In this document: piece after piece, positions 20,703 to 34,037 of the stretch
Numbering within the stretch: position 1 is the stretch's first letter
How the letters are laid out: each line of letters starts with the position of its first letter
NCBI GenBank assembly: GCA_002270565.1
Contig: NQMI01000157.1
Coordinates: 1-64,000 of the forward strand
Reading direction: 5' to 3'
Length of the DNA: 64,000 nt
From: Stenocarpella maydis
Lineage: Eukaryota > Ascomycota > Sordariomycetes > Diaporthales > Diaporthaceae
The notes under the pieces: generated by a model
The model's database searches: none
Seen by the model: the letters and a program-made list of their open reading frames with translations, nothing else
What the model was told of the DNA's origin: nothing
Program-made: the position numbers and the translations under genes

Positions 20703-22749
20703 TCATGCCGTGGCAATCTTGGCGTGGTTGTTGTTGCTGTCCGGGCCGCTGCACTCGGCCACCATTTTCGCGAATGATCGTACCACGTCGCCCGGGATTT
20801 GATCCCACAATAGAGACCTCGTGTATACCTCGGCCTTGGTCTCGGTCCTCATAGATGCGAGGGCCTGCGCCAGGTTCTTCCTGCCCTGGCTGGTAGACTT
20901 CTCGGCGGGGGCATTCTGGAGGAAGTCATGCGAGTTGACCCCTTCATACTGCGCGGGAGTCAGACCGAATAGCTGCTCGTTCTGCTGCTCCTGGGTGGGC
21001 TGGGTAAGGCTGTCGGACAGGTCCCCGAGCATCGAGGGCGCCACGCCGTCCAGGCTGTTACCAAGGACAGACATCGACGCCGTAGGTACTGAGGCCCAAG
21101 ATGTGCCACTAGCCTGAGGAGCCATGGACTCCATGCCGCCGGAAGCGGACTGCGCCACGCCAGCATCCTTGAGGACGTTCTCGAGGATAGAGGCAGAGGC
21201 AGCCCTTACATCCTCTGAGACGCGAGGGACACTGGACTGGCGGTTGGAAAGCACGAAGGCGCCGACGAGGAACAGCATGAAAAGCAGGCCGCCCTGGGTC
21301 GCAGGTTTCTCGACCTCGGCCGAGACGTTGGGCTCTGGCTTCTTGGTGGACACGACCTGCATCTCCTGCTTGACGTCGTGCTGCTCCATGGGGAACTCCG
21401 CACCAAACAAGCCCATGCCGTCCCAAGGGCCCTCCATCGTCATTCCCTCCATATCGCCATAGGCTGCACTAGCGAAGGCCTGGTTGGCCATGCCGTTTGC
21501 CTGGGACATGGCAGCACCCTCGAGGGCCTGGACGTGGTTGCTGAGGACGCTGACCTTCTTGCGCAGCTCACCGGTCTCGATGGTATGCGTGCGGACCATC
21601 TCCTCCTTCTCGAACTTGAGCTGTTCGATGAGCTGGACGTCCTGCTGCTTCTCGCGCATCATCTGTTCCATCTGAAGACGCATCTGCTCCATGTCCGCCT
21701 CCAGGTCGCCGATGATGGAGGTGAATTGCTTCTTCTCATCCTCGAGCCGCTCGGTGTGCATCTTCTTCCTCTGTCTCGAGTCAAGGCTGCGGAGGACACG
21801 TCAGTGAATCATGCTAGTAATTGGGATGGGAGCCGTGCACTACTCACGCTGCCTGCCGGTTGCGCAGCAGTCTCTTCTGCTGCTTGAGCTCCTTGATCTC
21901 CGTCTCATCGGTTGATTGTGCTATGAGGGTGTCGATGTTGTTCAGCGTGCGCTCAGCTGGAATATCGAAACGCGCATTCTTCTTGCGGATGCCATCTCCC
22001 CTCCTCAGCTCATTGTGCGACCTGATAGTGGGGCTCTCGTTCTTGGGGTCTTTGAGACCAGTCATCCAGCCGTCCTTGGAGGTGGACTGCTGCATGGGAT
22101 GGCCATTGACAGGTGGGAACATTGAGACCTGGTTTGCTGGGTTGCTGAAGGGCGTCTGACCCTGCATCTGCGGCCGCTGGAAGGGAATGCCGGCGGTAGC
22201 GTTGGTGTTGTTGTTGCTGCTGTTGTTGTCGTAGTCGGCGGCAGGAAGGCCATCAAACTGCGCCATAGGGGTGCAGGAACCGGAGTTGCCCATAGACCAC
22301 GGGTTGGTGGGTTGGGACACGAAGGGCTGAGACTGATGCTGCTGGTATTGGTGTTGGTCCATGCGATAGAAGGGGTTGTTGCTGTTGAGGTGCTGGGCCT
22401 GTGCTTGAGGCTGGTGCTGGTGCTGGTGCTGGTGCTGAGAGTGCTGTTGTTCCATCTGGTTGTCCATGAAGGGGTTGTTGGACATCTGAGACGGATTTGA
22501 CTCCATGTCAACGGCAGCCCATGGCTCGTTCTTTGGGGAGAAAAGAGTGGTGGACACGGCGAAAGACTCCCTTCTGCTGTCAGCCATGTTTGGCGACATC
22601 TCAAGGCCCGAGTCCATGGCGCTCTGGTCCAGGATACTGTCGTCTAATATACAGTCCTCGTCGTCAAAGTATTTTTGTTGTGCGTGTGCAGTATCTACCA
22701 TCAACCCAGGTTGCCGGTAGTAATTTTGCATCTGCAGTGTCGAGACCAT
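20703..22749 (-). CDS. bZIP transcription factor with C-terminal hydrophobic segment
   Basis: Two exons (22749-21848 and 21786-20703; 61-bp intron, donor GTGAGT) encode 661 residues. Residues 1-240 are Gln/Asn-rich (runs of HQ, Asn and Gln) and probably activating. The basic region LLRNRQAALDSRQRKK (about 294-309, N-x7-R) is joined across the intron. An unusually long coiled coil of some 80 residues follows (HTERLEDEKKQFTSIIGDLE onward). A hydrophobic stretch GGLLFMLFLVGAFVLSN at about 466-482, preceded by KPEP and Lys/Glu residues, could be a membrane anchor. The C-terminal 170 residues are Ser/Gln-rich. I do not recognise a named orthologue with certainty. The gene stands alone between 3.7 kb and 8.9 kb of non-coding DNA, as is common for highly regulated factors. 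Confidence 0.93.
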
Positions 22750-23927
22750 GGTGGTCTCTCAAGGCTTGGACTCAAAGGGCGTACGTAGCAGGCCTGGACA
22801 GGACCACCAGTCTGGACCGTTCAGTGTTGATGTTGAGGTAGTGCGGGAGACAAAGGACCTCTTTGTCTGTGGTGATATGAGAGAGTTAGTCTTGGGAGGG
22901 CAGGGTGTATGAGATGAGGTGATTCGAGGAGGAGGGCGAGGTGTCTTGACTGTATATATATGTGTATACGGTGATGTCGGATGAAGGCCTGTCTCGTGGA
23001 GGGGTCTTATTTTTGGAAGTGGGTTGGGGAACCAGGCTGTGTGCGTGTCCTATGTAGAGGAAATTTTTGGACTCGAAATTTCCCGGGAAGGGGAGCCGCC
23101 AGACCGTGTGGGAATGAATATGTGATTGGGGGGGGGGTTCCCGTTGAAATGCTCGCCAAGGGGTGGATAAGACCTCTCAGAATTTTCATGGAGACACAAC
23201 ATACATGCAGAGAAATGTGGAACGGTAAGAAGAGAATATGCGAGGGAGGGGTGTGAAGTATCCGAGAATCTGGGGAAAAAGAACAGGTGATGGGGGGAGG
23301 GGGAGGGGGGTAAGCAGCAGATACAGAATCGTTGAAGCAGAGAGAGTACGAGTGGGTAGGTGGGTGGACGAGCAGTGGGGTGGGGAAGCTTGGGTGTCTG
23401 GCGGGGACCACAAATCGGGACCACGCCCCAGCAGAGCCCGTCCCGTACTCACTCAGCCACAGATAATGCTGGACGAAGAAGACCAGGACAACAGGCAGAG
23501 GCAGAGGCAGGAGCAGGAGCAGGAGCAGGAGCAGGAATAGGGGTGGTTTTCACGGTCTTGCTTCTGTTTCTCACTTGGGGAGAAGGAGAGAGATAGGAAG
23601 TGGGCGAGAGCGGCCGCGGATGGCGCGCGTGGGGGTGGGCGCGATGCTGACTGAGTAAAAAGGAAAACTTGACGACTGACCAGGTTGGTTATATGGCGGA
23701 GACTGCGAGTGCTGGACTCGGCAGGAGGCAGTCCGGTGTCGAGTGAGGCGTGATGGAGGTGAAGTGAGGTGAGGTGAGGTGAGAGAAGCGGTGTCTGAGG
23801 ATGTCTAGGTGATTGATGGTATGTAACTTGATGTGGCGGCAAAGTATGTGACCAGCAGGAGAGCTCGACTATTCCAGACAGAGCGTGCAAGACAAGAAGG
23901 ACGACGACGACGTCCAAGAAGTAGTAA

Positions 23928-23951
23928 TGGTGGTGGTGGTGGTGGTGGTGG
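23928..23951. repeat. (TGG)8 microsatellite
   Basis: Eight exact TGG units in the region upstream of the bZIP gene; on the bZIP sense strand it reads as CCA repeats. Confidence 0.9.
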
Positions 23952-25310
23952 TAGGAGATCAAGAAGAGGGCACTCAGCCTGGAGGCAGGAGTGGCGACCT
24001 TTGAAGACGAGCAGGAGTTGACTGATGGTGATGTTTTGAATGGCGGCAGACACGGGAGTTGGGAGCCGACGGTGGAGGGGCAGCTTGGATTTGTACCCCC
24101 TCGAAGATGCAGGCTGGGCGGCGGTTTGGTTGAAGAGGGAGAGAAAAGTGTGTGACCAGGATCGGACGTTGGGTATGGATACTACCACCACACAAAGATG
24201 CAGACAGAGGCAGAGGCAGATGTGTGGGGAGGAGACGAAAAGAGAGAGCAAGCCAGGGGGGTCGGGGAAAGGTACGTACCCGACGCAGTCCCAGTGTCTG
24301 GTCTGCCATCCGAGGTGGAGCTCGGGATGATGCTCCCTCGCAGTGGCCCAGTGGGCGATTGAGCCGGAGCAGCGGACAGGGTGCCCGCCGTCTTGTACAA
24401 TCTACTATGGTATTATCATGTACCGAACCATATTATTTACTGGTACCAACAGACAACAAGATATGCCCTCCCGATTGGGGACTTCCGTTCCCACCGCCTA
24501 GGCCTAAAGTACTATTACATACAGTATGCGCAAATCCCAAAGTGCCAACCCTAAGATCCGTATATTCCTTGGTACCCAGGTATGCTATTATATGCCTAGG
24601 TGGTGGGTGTAGTAGTTGCACATGCAAATACCGTGTATCGATCATAACATGGGATAATGCACAGAGACCCAGGCCCAGAGCCAGGCCCAGAGCCATAGCC
24701 CACGCCATCCATCCATCCTCCGGGCTGGGCACCGACTTCAGGCTTCGCGGCCAATGTGACAGGGGCGTGGGGTTGGCTCACAAGGCTCTCAGGTGAAATC
24801 AAGCAAGGTCAACTCGGCTCAGCTTTGACTGACCCCCAGCCCAGGTCAAGGAAGGTTACAGCCCCGGGCTGGTGAGCCTGGTAGGTGACCAGGGACCACC
24901 AAGGCACGTCATAGGCCCGGAGCAGAACTAGAGAGATGGTTTAGTGTGAGAGAGACGGATGACTGATGACTGATGATGTGAGCACTCAATGAAACACAAG
25001 CCCCGTCCAAACCATGCAAAAGCATGTCGTCGGCACCCGTCCATCAGCCACATAACCTGACTTGACTATGTTATGTAGTGTCTATGTAAGTGCATGTGTA
25101 CCCACCCATACTCTCAGGCTCTCTCACACTGGCTGTGCCTCCAGCAGTAGAGTTTCAACAGCACGCGCTAGCCACCAACCTTGGCCAGCCAGAATGCCAT
25201 CATAATACACTGCTGCGGGATGGATGCCCTGGGCGCCACCCGCCGTGCCAAAACCGGGTGGTGGTCAAGTCAAGTTTGGTATATCCTGACGAGGCGGCGA
25301 GGCAACTAAT

Positions 25311-25331
25311 AGCAGCAGCAGCAGCAGCAGC
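25311..25331. repeat. (AGC)7 microsatellite
   Basis: Seven AGC units in non-coding DNA of the bZIP upstream region. Confidence 0.9.
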
Positions 25332-28300
25332 GACTCGAAACGGCGGTGGGAAGGCATGGGCTGCCCCTACCAAGACTGCTGGACTGGTAGAGAGCAGTGG
25401 GCAGAAAGTGGCTGTCTGTCGCAGTCCCAGCCGGTCTACGAGTGTTGATCTCTTCTAGACTGCTGGCTGGCTGGGGGCCCTCCAGGCTAGGAAACCTTAT
25501 CAGGCGCAGTCGCAGGTTTCATCAACTAAGTGACAGGGCGACACAGGTCGAGACAAGGCCGGTGGCTTGTTTGTTTGTGCCACAGCTGCGAAGTGTATCA
25601 TAGCGAGCCCCAGCAGAGAGAGAATAGGAGAAGCAACACGATCACCACATATATCGGCCGTTTTCCCCTCCGATCCGTACCGATTCGGGCGATCCGACGG
25701 CCTTGGAGGACGCGGAAAATCCAAATCTGGGGAACAGGTGCCGGTACCCACTTGCGCACCTGGGTAATCTAAGCAACCCTTAGGCCTGCCTGGCCTGCCT
25801 GGCCTGCCTTCTAGAAGATCATGCACGGGTTCTTTTTCGGCCGGCCATGGCCTTCCAGGGAGAAGGGCGGCAGCCAGGAGCCAGGGGCTGAAGAGTCTAG
25901 TCTGTCTGTTGGTATCAGTCTGCTGTAAGCGCCGCAGCACCAGGCCTCTGAGCATCCATCCGATGACCAGAGACTGGAACGTCTCGGAGGGAGGTGCCCA
26001 ACACGAGAGGGTGAGCAGCTACTTGTAGTGAGTGGCTGATGCGTATGCGTCTACTATGTACCAGACATTGTACATTGTGCTCGCCAACAGGCCCCCGTCA
26101 ACGACTGGCTCAGAGCATACTGCTGGTGCTCGTATGTGTGCAGCCCTGCAACAGGTTGGGTATCAACGGCCGTTTGCGTGCCATGGTCGACGTTTGTGCC
26201 CAACCCAGGCCTACCTCTCACTAGCATCTTGCCAGTGACCTAAGCTGTTATCCTATCCGCCCGCGTCCACCGAGTCACGCATACACACTTTCTGGCACTA
26301 TTGCATCCCATCCCACATCCCATCACACCCACCCTACCCAGCACATACAGCACCCGCGCGGGCTGGACTCGACAGGCTCACAAGACAGCACTGCCCAAGG
26401 CAGGCAGGCAGGCTTGATTGATTGATTGATTGATTGCTTGCTTGCCTGTAAGTCCGGCGCGAGGCTGTCTGAAGGACTGAAGGAGTGGAGGGAAGCTTTC
26501 CGATTGCCCGTCTGCGTCCCCTCCCAGCCAGCGGCTTCTCGGGTGCTGACCTTTCCAATAACGCGGCCTGGCTGACATTTGATACTGTGTATGGATACAC
26601 TAGTAACCCGTATAGGTGAATGCATACATACAATGTATACACATGGGTACAGTAGTCCACATGGCAGGTCTATGCTACTACCTACATGGGGTAGTATATA
26701 CTGTTTGTTGTAAGCCATGTCTGTGGACTGAAATGAAATGCCTGTGCACCTCACCTATCTAGGAAAAAGAGAGGCCTGACTCAGAGCCGGTGGCCACAGC
26801 ATCTAAAGTGGTATGGCCAGTGCACATGCACTGCTCGAGTCATGATAGGCGAACGATTGATGTGCTTCCCGCGCCAGCCTCCGGGCCTGATTCCCCATGT
26901 CCTGCCGGCCCTTGTTCCCAAGGGTTAGGGTATATCTTAGCCGCATCTCTGTGTGTAGCTAGAGTGTATACATAGTACTATATGCTGCATGTCTAAGTAT
27001 GTATGTTGTACCGTATGTAGATCCATATATTGTATGCATGTATGCATGTGCCCCAGTCCAAGCACTGCACCCTATACACAACCAGAGCCTGCATGACTTT
27101 GTTGAATCAAAATTTTCTCCTCCATGGCCCTCTGCCAGACTCCACTGCGTACAGATCGCGTTACCTCTTGTCTGTTGGCAACGCGTCCATGGTGCCATCC
27201 GACGTGTTTTGTTGGGCTACCATCATCATCTCTCTGCCCGTATGCATGCACCATGCCTTGTCCTGACTCCGTAGTCGCTTAGTGGGATGTTTTTTTTTTC
27301 TCTTCCCTTTTCCTTTCCCGAACCTGGAGGTGATAACCGACAGCATGGACCCTCCGACCCTCTTTCTGCTGCCTCCCGACTGCTGCATATGCATATGCCC
27401 TTGCTTGGTCTCTTGTTAGTGTGCTGGAACTACACTAGTTAGTGTATGTGCGCACAACACGCGCACGCAGTAGCAGGCCCTGGGTTGATGATGGGCATTA
27501 AGAGAAGGGGAAAAAAAGTCGGTGGCTGGGCGGCCATGCAGGCCATGCAAGGCCCGCTGGGATTTCCACGAAGGTAGGGAAGGGCGCGTCGTGTTTGGCT
27601 GATGGCACGAATCTTAAAGAAAGACCCCGGTGACCACAGCGGCCGCATATCCTGCGGCCCGTCGTGGAGTCCCAAAGCCCCCCGTCCCGCCAGGCCCGTC
27701 GACCACACACAATCGCCCGTCGTAAAGTCGGTGTGTGGCCTGCCCACGAGCCGTCTTCCAATCAGCTGCCGACTCTGCCCTTTTCAAAACCTGCCCCGGC
27801 CGATCCAAGGGTCCGGCGGATCCAGTCCGACCATGTCGACGCGTGTGGCGTGCTACTCGCGACTGATTCTCTCTCGACGGCTATCCATCGTCGCCCATCC
27901 TCCACATCCGCTACCCATGCATCTTGCAGCTGGCAGCTGGCAGCTGGCAGCAAGTGCTGGCTGGCTGGCTGGCCGTGACTGAGTGACACTGACGATTGTC
28001 CGACCCGGGGCGGGCCCGTAGTGTAGATTCACGGCGGACTGGATGACTGACTCCCTGTCTGTCTGTCTTCTGCCGTTGGACCCTGGGAAGTTAGTTATCC
28101 GTACATCCGCGGTACGAGCCAACGGCCTTGGTGGCACCGTCCTCGCCATAGTCATCCCACCATGCGCACATTCGGCTGCCCACCGTTTCGGGACCGGGCA
28201 GTCGACGGGCAGGAAGTAGGTAGGCGGCACCCTCGGCCTTGGCCTGTACGGCGGTCAGAGGCCCAACCTATCGCCGCATGTCCAACTTGTGCAAGCCCTT

Positions 28301-31300
28301 GAGCAGATTCGCGAGGCCAAGGTATACGGGGTTCTCAGTAGGCTGCAAGCGCGCTCTCCGGGACATGCAGATGACAGGCAGGTATCTGCTGGTGGGATGG
28401 GTGACGACCAAAGTGGAATACCTTTTGGCGGCTCTGCTGAGTTTGACTTGAACTTGACCTGACTGGGCCTGCTTTGCATCTTGCTGCTTCCCCGGTGAGC
28501 TTGGCCTACACGTATGTTGCCGGCTGTCTCTCGTTCGTTCGCGTACCTGCGTGGGCTCCAGACACGGAAGGGAGTCGCCCTTGGTGTCTCCATTCCTGGC
28601 AGCACATCACGGCCCGCGATAACACTGTACTCAGGCATCAGCTCATCCTTTACATGGGGCACAATATCAACTTGCCGCGCCAGCCGCTCCACCAGCCCTG
28701 CCCTTGGGGCGCGCCAGAGGCCTCCCAGGCGAGCCGAGTGCCGCTCATGATTGCGTGCCATGCATCTGCCCAATGCCTCGACTCCTCCTCGAGCCTGTGG
28801 GGGTGAGGTGACGATCCAGCTTGGGGCCCGGTGCCGCGTCCATCTCCACGGGAGCGTCAACAAACGTCCTACGCAGCAAGCTGGTGAAACAGGCCGTCAG
28901 ATGCCCTGCAGTCCTGGAAATATGGGTCCGGAGAGTGTAGCCCCTGGCCTCTGCTGCTGTTTCGGTTGCGGCATTCTCGTCGGCACGCGGGCTCGAGTCT
29001 TGGTTGCAGCGAGTGTCAGGCTCCCGCAGCCATCAGGATGGTGTTGGATCGTCACGCGGGCTGTCAGCCTCTCATTCTGGCCTGTGTCTTGCCCTTGGTG
29101 CAGATTGTCGAAGTTCCGTCTCATGTGCTGACGTCGGAACAAGCTGTGGCCAATGTCACAGAGGGATCCTTGCACGGAGCAATGTCAACTCTACCCACTC
29201 GGGCTTGTCAACAATTTCCCGGGGTTCCTGGTGAGTGTCTGTGCTCATCCGGCAGCCTGCCTCGTCTGCACAAACAGTACCGTGTAGTGAGCTTCGCCGT
29301 GTATAGCGCCTGCCCTTCTGCCTCTGGTGCATACGGCGCTGGCTGCCAGCATCGTCTGGCTTCGGGCGGCTGAGGCCTGCGCGACATCCACAGCAGCCTT
29401 CCCGAGGCTGGTCCAACGCCCCAGCCGGCGGCGCTATACCGACGGCGCCGTTCCGATCATCTCTGCCGCCAGGGCTCTGCCTGCCTGCGGTCGCAGCGAA
29501 GCTTCCACTGCCCACGGGCAGTAGCAGCCGTCTTGTTTACGAGCACATCTCCCGCCGTGCGACCAAGAGCGGAAATTCGATCGCAAGACGTCATCAATGA
29601 TCACGGCCGCTGCGACGGGGGCTTTCATCGTTGACACTCGTGTGAACTAGTGCAAAAGTTTGTTCTCAAGCTGGCCTTGGCCGAGTCGAAAGCCAGCCAT
29701 CCTTCCTCACCACCAACGGCTGTCCCTGGCGGTGCTGGGTTGGGTGAACAGGACGCGCATGAATTTCTTTACATTTCTCCGGCAACAAGGTTTAATGGCC
29801 CAACCCCCCCCCTCGCCCCCAAGCACAATGTCAATAGCCGAGACACCGGGGAAATCGTGACGTCCCACCTGGGCGGTGAGAACGGCCGGGTTCAACCCAG
29901 CACCATCTCCAGCTTGGCCCTGGGAGGGTGTCCGCCGTGATGCCGGGATGCCTCGGAGCGCGCGATGCTGATACGCGCGTAGAGGACGGGAATTCAGCGG
30001 CGGGTCATGCGAATCTCGATGCCTTTTTCTGGACGGGGGCTTCGGGTCGACAGCGAGGCTGTTCACATCGCACGTGGGAGGCGAGATTGACTCCGCCGAC
30101 GGAGATCATTTCGCGTGGGCGCCAGCCAACCAATTCGAGGTCCTCAGACCAGCGTTCCTGGTCCCTATGGCGCAGCAGAAGCTTGTATTGGCTACACAGA
30201 CGCCAATGCTATGGGGGGATCCGAGACGTTGCCGCGCATCGCCCATTTCTTTCGGTTGTGCGCGGCTGCACTCGAGGCTTTTTGAGACATGAACGTGGAC
30301 CTACCCGAGACTGCCTGTACTATTGCACTTGTCACGTCGGTTGACTCACTCACAACACTCCGCGTTAACATCGCCTCACAGCCTTCCAAATAACCGGGCA
30401 GGCATGTCTCGTACATCGAGACAAAACGCAAAGGGACGACCTCGGCTCTGATGGCCCATGGACGGCTATGCGAAGGCCATTCCTTTGGCATGGAAAGCAA
30501 CCAGGTCACTCATCCAGAAGTCACTTCATCAGGTGGCTCTAATCTTGTCTTCTCTGGGCTGCTCGTGAAACCACGACTGACTGGCTTCTTTCTACCTGTG
30601 TCTACCCTTCTCTCCAAGTGGTGGTATCTAGAACTCCTCCCTCAGCACTAAGAAAATCCTGTACTGTAGATATTATAGTTTCCAGCCGGCCCTGGAAATA
30701 ACACAGATTTACGCTGACCTTGACACTAACCTTATCAACTTAGATACATCCATGCCACCATGACTGCGCGATGGGCATATAGACAGCCACACACGAAACT
30801 CGCCCATCTAGACTACATAAGCGAGAGTGAAGATGAGGTGGCTCGAATCACACGCAGCAGCCTGTGGTCCCCATCTTGTTCTCGCTCTTCTCTTGCCGAA
30901 CAGGTCCTTGTTGCGGTGCCCGAGCCCGAAAAGGATAATTTTTAAGGCCTAGAGCTAGACATATCCTCGGAAGGAAAGGCACGCCGACTCGTATTCTGCT
31001 GACTCTGAAGATGTGAATTGTTGAACAATGCAGCTGGGGATTACAGCTGTAGTCCGACAGAGATATTGCTTGTCGCACTGGGCGCGGCTGAGAAGCTACC
31101 GTGCAATGGAAATATTAGGGTAACGTGAACAAGCCGCTGCGTCGGTGACCGTGGTGCTTTATGCAAACGTGGATTTGGTTCGTCTCATGGACTGAGTCAG
31201 AAATCTCTGGCGTGGGGGGCCGACTGACGGGGTCACAGACGGCCTAGGAGGTTCCCAGAGCCTGACTTTTTTTTGTGGTGGGGGGGGGGGGTGATCAAAG

Positions 31301-31646
31301 ATACAGGATTTACGATTTCCGGTGATAGGAAGCTGTTCATATCTGCAGAATGATGGGTTGGGCATGTCACCAAATTGGAAGAACAATGCAGGCTTCCTAT
31401 ACCATTTACATTTGCTATTCTTCTAACAGGCCTCGCTCTCTTCCTTTTCTCTTCTCTTCGTTCTTGCTGTCTTTGTTTCTTTCTTAGTGGGACTATCGGC
31501 CCGTATTGCTTCTGTCTCTTTTCTTCTTTCTCCAGTAAGTTCCGTGGTAGGACCGTGATCTACTCTGTCAATGCCAAACGACGGGCCAGTAAGTGCGCAC
31601 GAAGGCGCACGGGATTCTCAGCCTTTCCGTTAAAAGCCAGGATAGA

Positions 31647-33313
31647 TCAGTTGAAGGATATGAAATCCTGTTCAAAGTCCATCGGGTCTTCTTTACCAGC
31701 GAACTCCTCAACCTCGTCAGAGTCAACATCGTCGCTGCTGATCGAGTTGTTGCCGTCATCGCTGGAGAGGTCATCCTCGTCATCTCTGCTCTCGTTCTGC
31801 TCGAGAGCTGCTTTTGCCTTTCGGAGGACGCTTGCCCTCTCTCGATGCGGGAGCTTACAACCCTTTGTCTTACAGACACCTGTGTTGCTGAAATCAGGGC
31901 ACTCAAAGACATGACGATCGGTACAGCTAATGCCCTTGTCGCAATAGCCGTAGATGCCAAAAGAGTGGCAAACCGGAGCACCTGGAGGCAGAATACGGTG
32001 AGTATACGGACATTCAGCGGCCCTACAGTTGCCCTTGGTATAGTGCAAACAGTGTGGCGTGCGCTCCGGGACCAGGTCATGAGAAAGGTCACACTGGTCG
32101 CCGGCGGAGCAAGTCCCCTTCAGGAGAAGCTCCTTGCATACAGCAACCCGGGATGGATCATGGACGTAGCGGCACATGGGACCCTTCGGACAAGAACCTG
32201 CACACAGTTTGCCATGGTCAGTAACATCTACCCGTAGCGTCGCGACGCTACTGCGCAGGAGAATGATGGGGAGGAACAAGGGGGTACCAGTATTGGAAAA
32301 GTTTCTGCAGAGGACGTCGGTCTTCTTGATTGCGGTAGATTGTCTGGGCGGTTGTCGGTTAGTGAACGCACTCGGTCAGAAGGGGCGACGTACCGATGGG
32401 CCTTGACAATCGCCTGACGGTACATGTTGCCGTTCTTTGACCGATAAAACTTGACTCCCCCGACCAGGGCCACCTTGGGCGTGGCCTTGGGGGCATTTGG
32501 GTCTCCTGAGATGGGTTGGTGAGCAGGTCTTCGAGCGCACAAGACGGAAGGCTGGGGCGCACCGGGAATCTTGACGAGCTTGCTGCCGTTGTTTGCGACT
32601 CTGAAGCGGATGCCCCCGACAGAAATCTCGTAACTCGGCGCTGATGCGGGGTTAGCAGAGGTAGTAGGGGGTTGTGCCGTATGTTTGAGGTGATTGATGA
32701 GTTTGGCCCGCTCGCGATGCTCTTTCTGTTCCTGCTTCTGGAGTCTTGTCTGCTGCATGGCCTTGTTCCGCGCCTCGGCATGCTCGTGATATACGGTCGA
32801 GTTGATGATTTGACGGTGGCGGTCGGTCTTGGTGACCCATGTTGAAGCGGCCGCGTCATCGGGCGCAGTGCCTGCGACATGGTTGGAATTGTTGCTCGCA
32901 GCATGGGCGTTGTTGAGGATAAGGGTTCTATGTCGGTGGACAGGCTTCGCAACACGGTATCCTGCACGCCCGGGTGCGATATACGGGTGGTGGCCACGGT
33001 AGTAGCCGCCGCGCCCAGATGCTGGACATTGACTGACTGGTTAAAATGTCATGAATCAAACGAGCGTGGTGTTGTGTCGTGACATACGTCGAATAGGGCC
33101 AGGGGTGGCAGGAGCTGCTGGAGCGACACCAGCCTGCCGGTTCTTCGCACGGTTGATTTGGCCTGTTGATACTGGTCAGCGATGGCCAAAACTCGAGCTT
33201 GGCTCCCCATGACATGGCGTCACATGGCATTGTGTGTCGGGGTGGCTGGTTGGGCGGGACTTGCCTGCGAGAAGGCTAATCTCCTCCATTAACTTCCGAT
33301 TCTCATCAGACAT
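31647..33313 (-). CDS. Five-finger CCCH zinc protein, ZC3H3/Red5-like
   Basis: Five exons: 33313-33265, 33162-33088, 33036-32394, 32343-32288, 32197-31647. Total 457 residues. Start MSDENRKLMEEISLLAGQINRAKNRQAG (shown only in part here) has the family's short N-terminal helix, split by intron 1, which has a GC donor (AG|GCAAGT). An Arg/Gly/Tyr-rich region precedes a WVTKTDRHRQ motif. Five tandem CCCH fingers span about 268-392; finger 1, CRNFSNTGSCPKGPMCRYVH, is assembled across intron 4. An acidic Asp/Ser-rich tail follows. Human ZC3H3 and fission-yeast Red5 have this five-finger array and link poly(A)-binding protein to nuclear RNA decay. The same nuclear RNA surveillance role is inferred. 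Divergent from TFIIF beta. Confidence 0.92.
33163..33264 (-). other. GC-AG intron in the CCCH gene
   Basis: Exon 1 ends CTCGCAG and the intron starts GCAAGT, ending CAACAG. No GT donor nearby keeps the reading frame, whereas the GC donor yields the family motif LLAGQINR. Confidence 0.85.
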
Positions 33314-34037
33314 GATGGACTGGATTCTAGAGTCTCTTGGATGACTGGAATGTAGATGCTAGCTTTCGAATGCTTTGTGGTTGCGGGGAGGATCAAGATA
33401 CAGTAGATGCAGCCTGCGGGTGGTTGAGAGGTTCTAGGTTGGGGGGTTGTTGGTGGGTTGGAAATGTTGGCTCCTATTTGAGGTCGCGATTGGTGATTTT
33501 GGTAGTTTTGGTAGTTTTGCGGCAGGCTAGCAGCTAACTACTTTTTACCTGGCCCGTGCATATTTACCGCACCACAAGGCCTGGAGAGTGAGGCAAGGCC
33601 GATAAGATAAGATCCTCGGCATCACATCATTTTTGGGGGTCGCTTACTGTACTCCGTCCTCCGCACAGGGGCAAACCAGGTCCTGCACAGGCCGAATACA
33701 TGAGTGACGATGGTAGTATGCGTAGCGCTTGACTTCACATCAACATGCAGGAGCCCCGCTTCACAGAAAATGAATGATAACATGTGGTTGGAGTTGAAGA
33801 CCCCTCTCCTGCTGAAAGCGGCTGCTCATCAACTGAATGCGGAAGAAAAATGCTTCAAGTACAACTGCATGAAGTCGTCCACGAGCCGTGCTTACATAAG
33901 CTGCCGCTAGCAACTCAACGCCCCTCGGCATTACTGCCGTCGCCTGCCTTCACCCGCCCGGGACATGGACAAGTCAACATCGACCGCGAACCTGCTCACA
34001 CACAGGCACAGCCAAGCCGTACAACGCGCCTCTCAAA
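33314..34037. other. Divergent promoter region
   Basis: About 720 bp between the CCCH gene (-) and the TFIIF beta gene (+). No gene. A TACTCCGT half-site lies near 33652, and a CAC-rich leader precedes the ATG at 34038. Confidence 0.5.

Larger units (their letters stand above)
22750..31646. other. 8.9-kb gene-free region upstream of the bZIP gene
   Basis: I found no gene with a recognisable product or consistent splicing. The first 1.6 kb is pyrimidine-rich on the bZIP sense strand, consistent with a long promoter or 5' leader. Microsatellites are frequent: GGAGCA units near 23507-23535, GTGAG units near 23763-23782, TGG at 23928-23951, AGC at 25311-25331, TTGA at 26414-26435, and GGCT and CAGCTGG units near 27928-27972. 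Open frames up to about 200 codons (such as 28255-28863 minus) are rich in Arg, Ser, Pro and Cys with no motif. A long non-coding transcript or lineage-specific small genes cannot be excluded. Confidence 0.5.

Noticed and set aside
28255..28863. 202-codon minus-strand open frame in the gene-free region
   Set aside because: No domain, biased composition and no splice-compatible partners; probably chance in GC-rich DNA.
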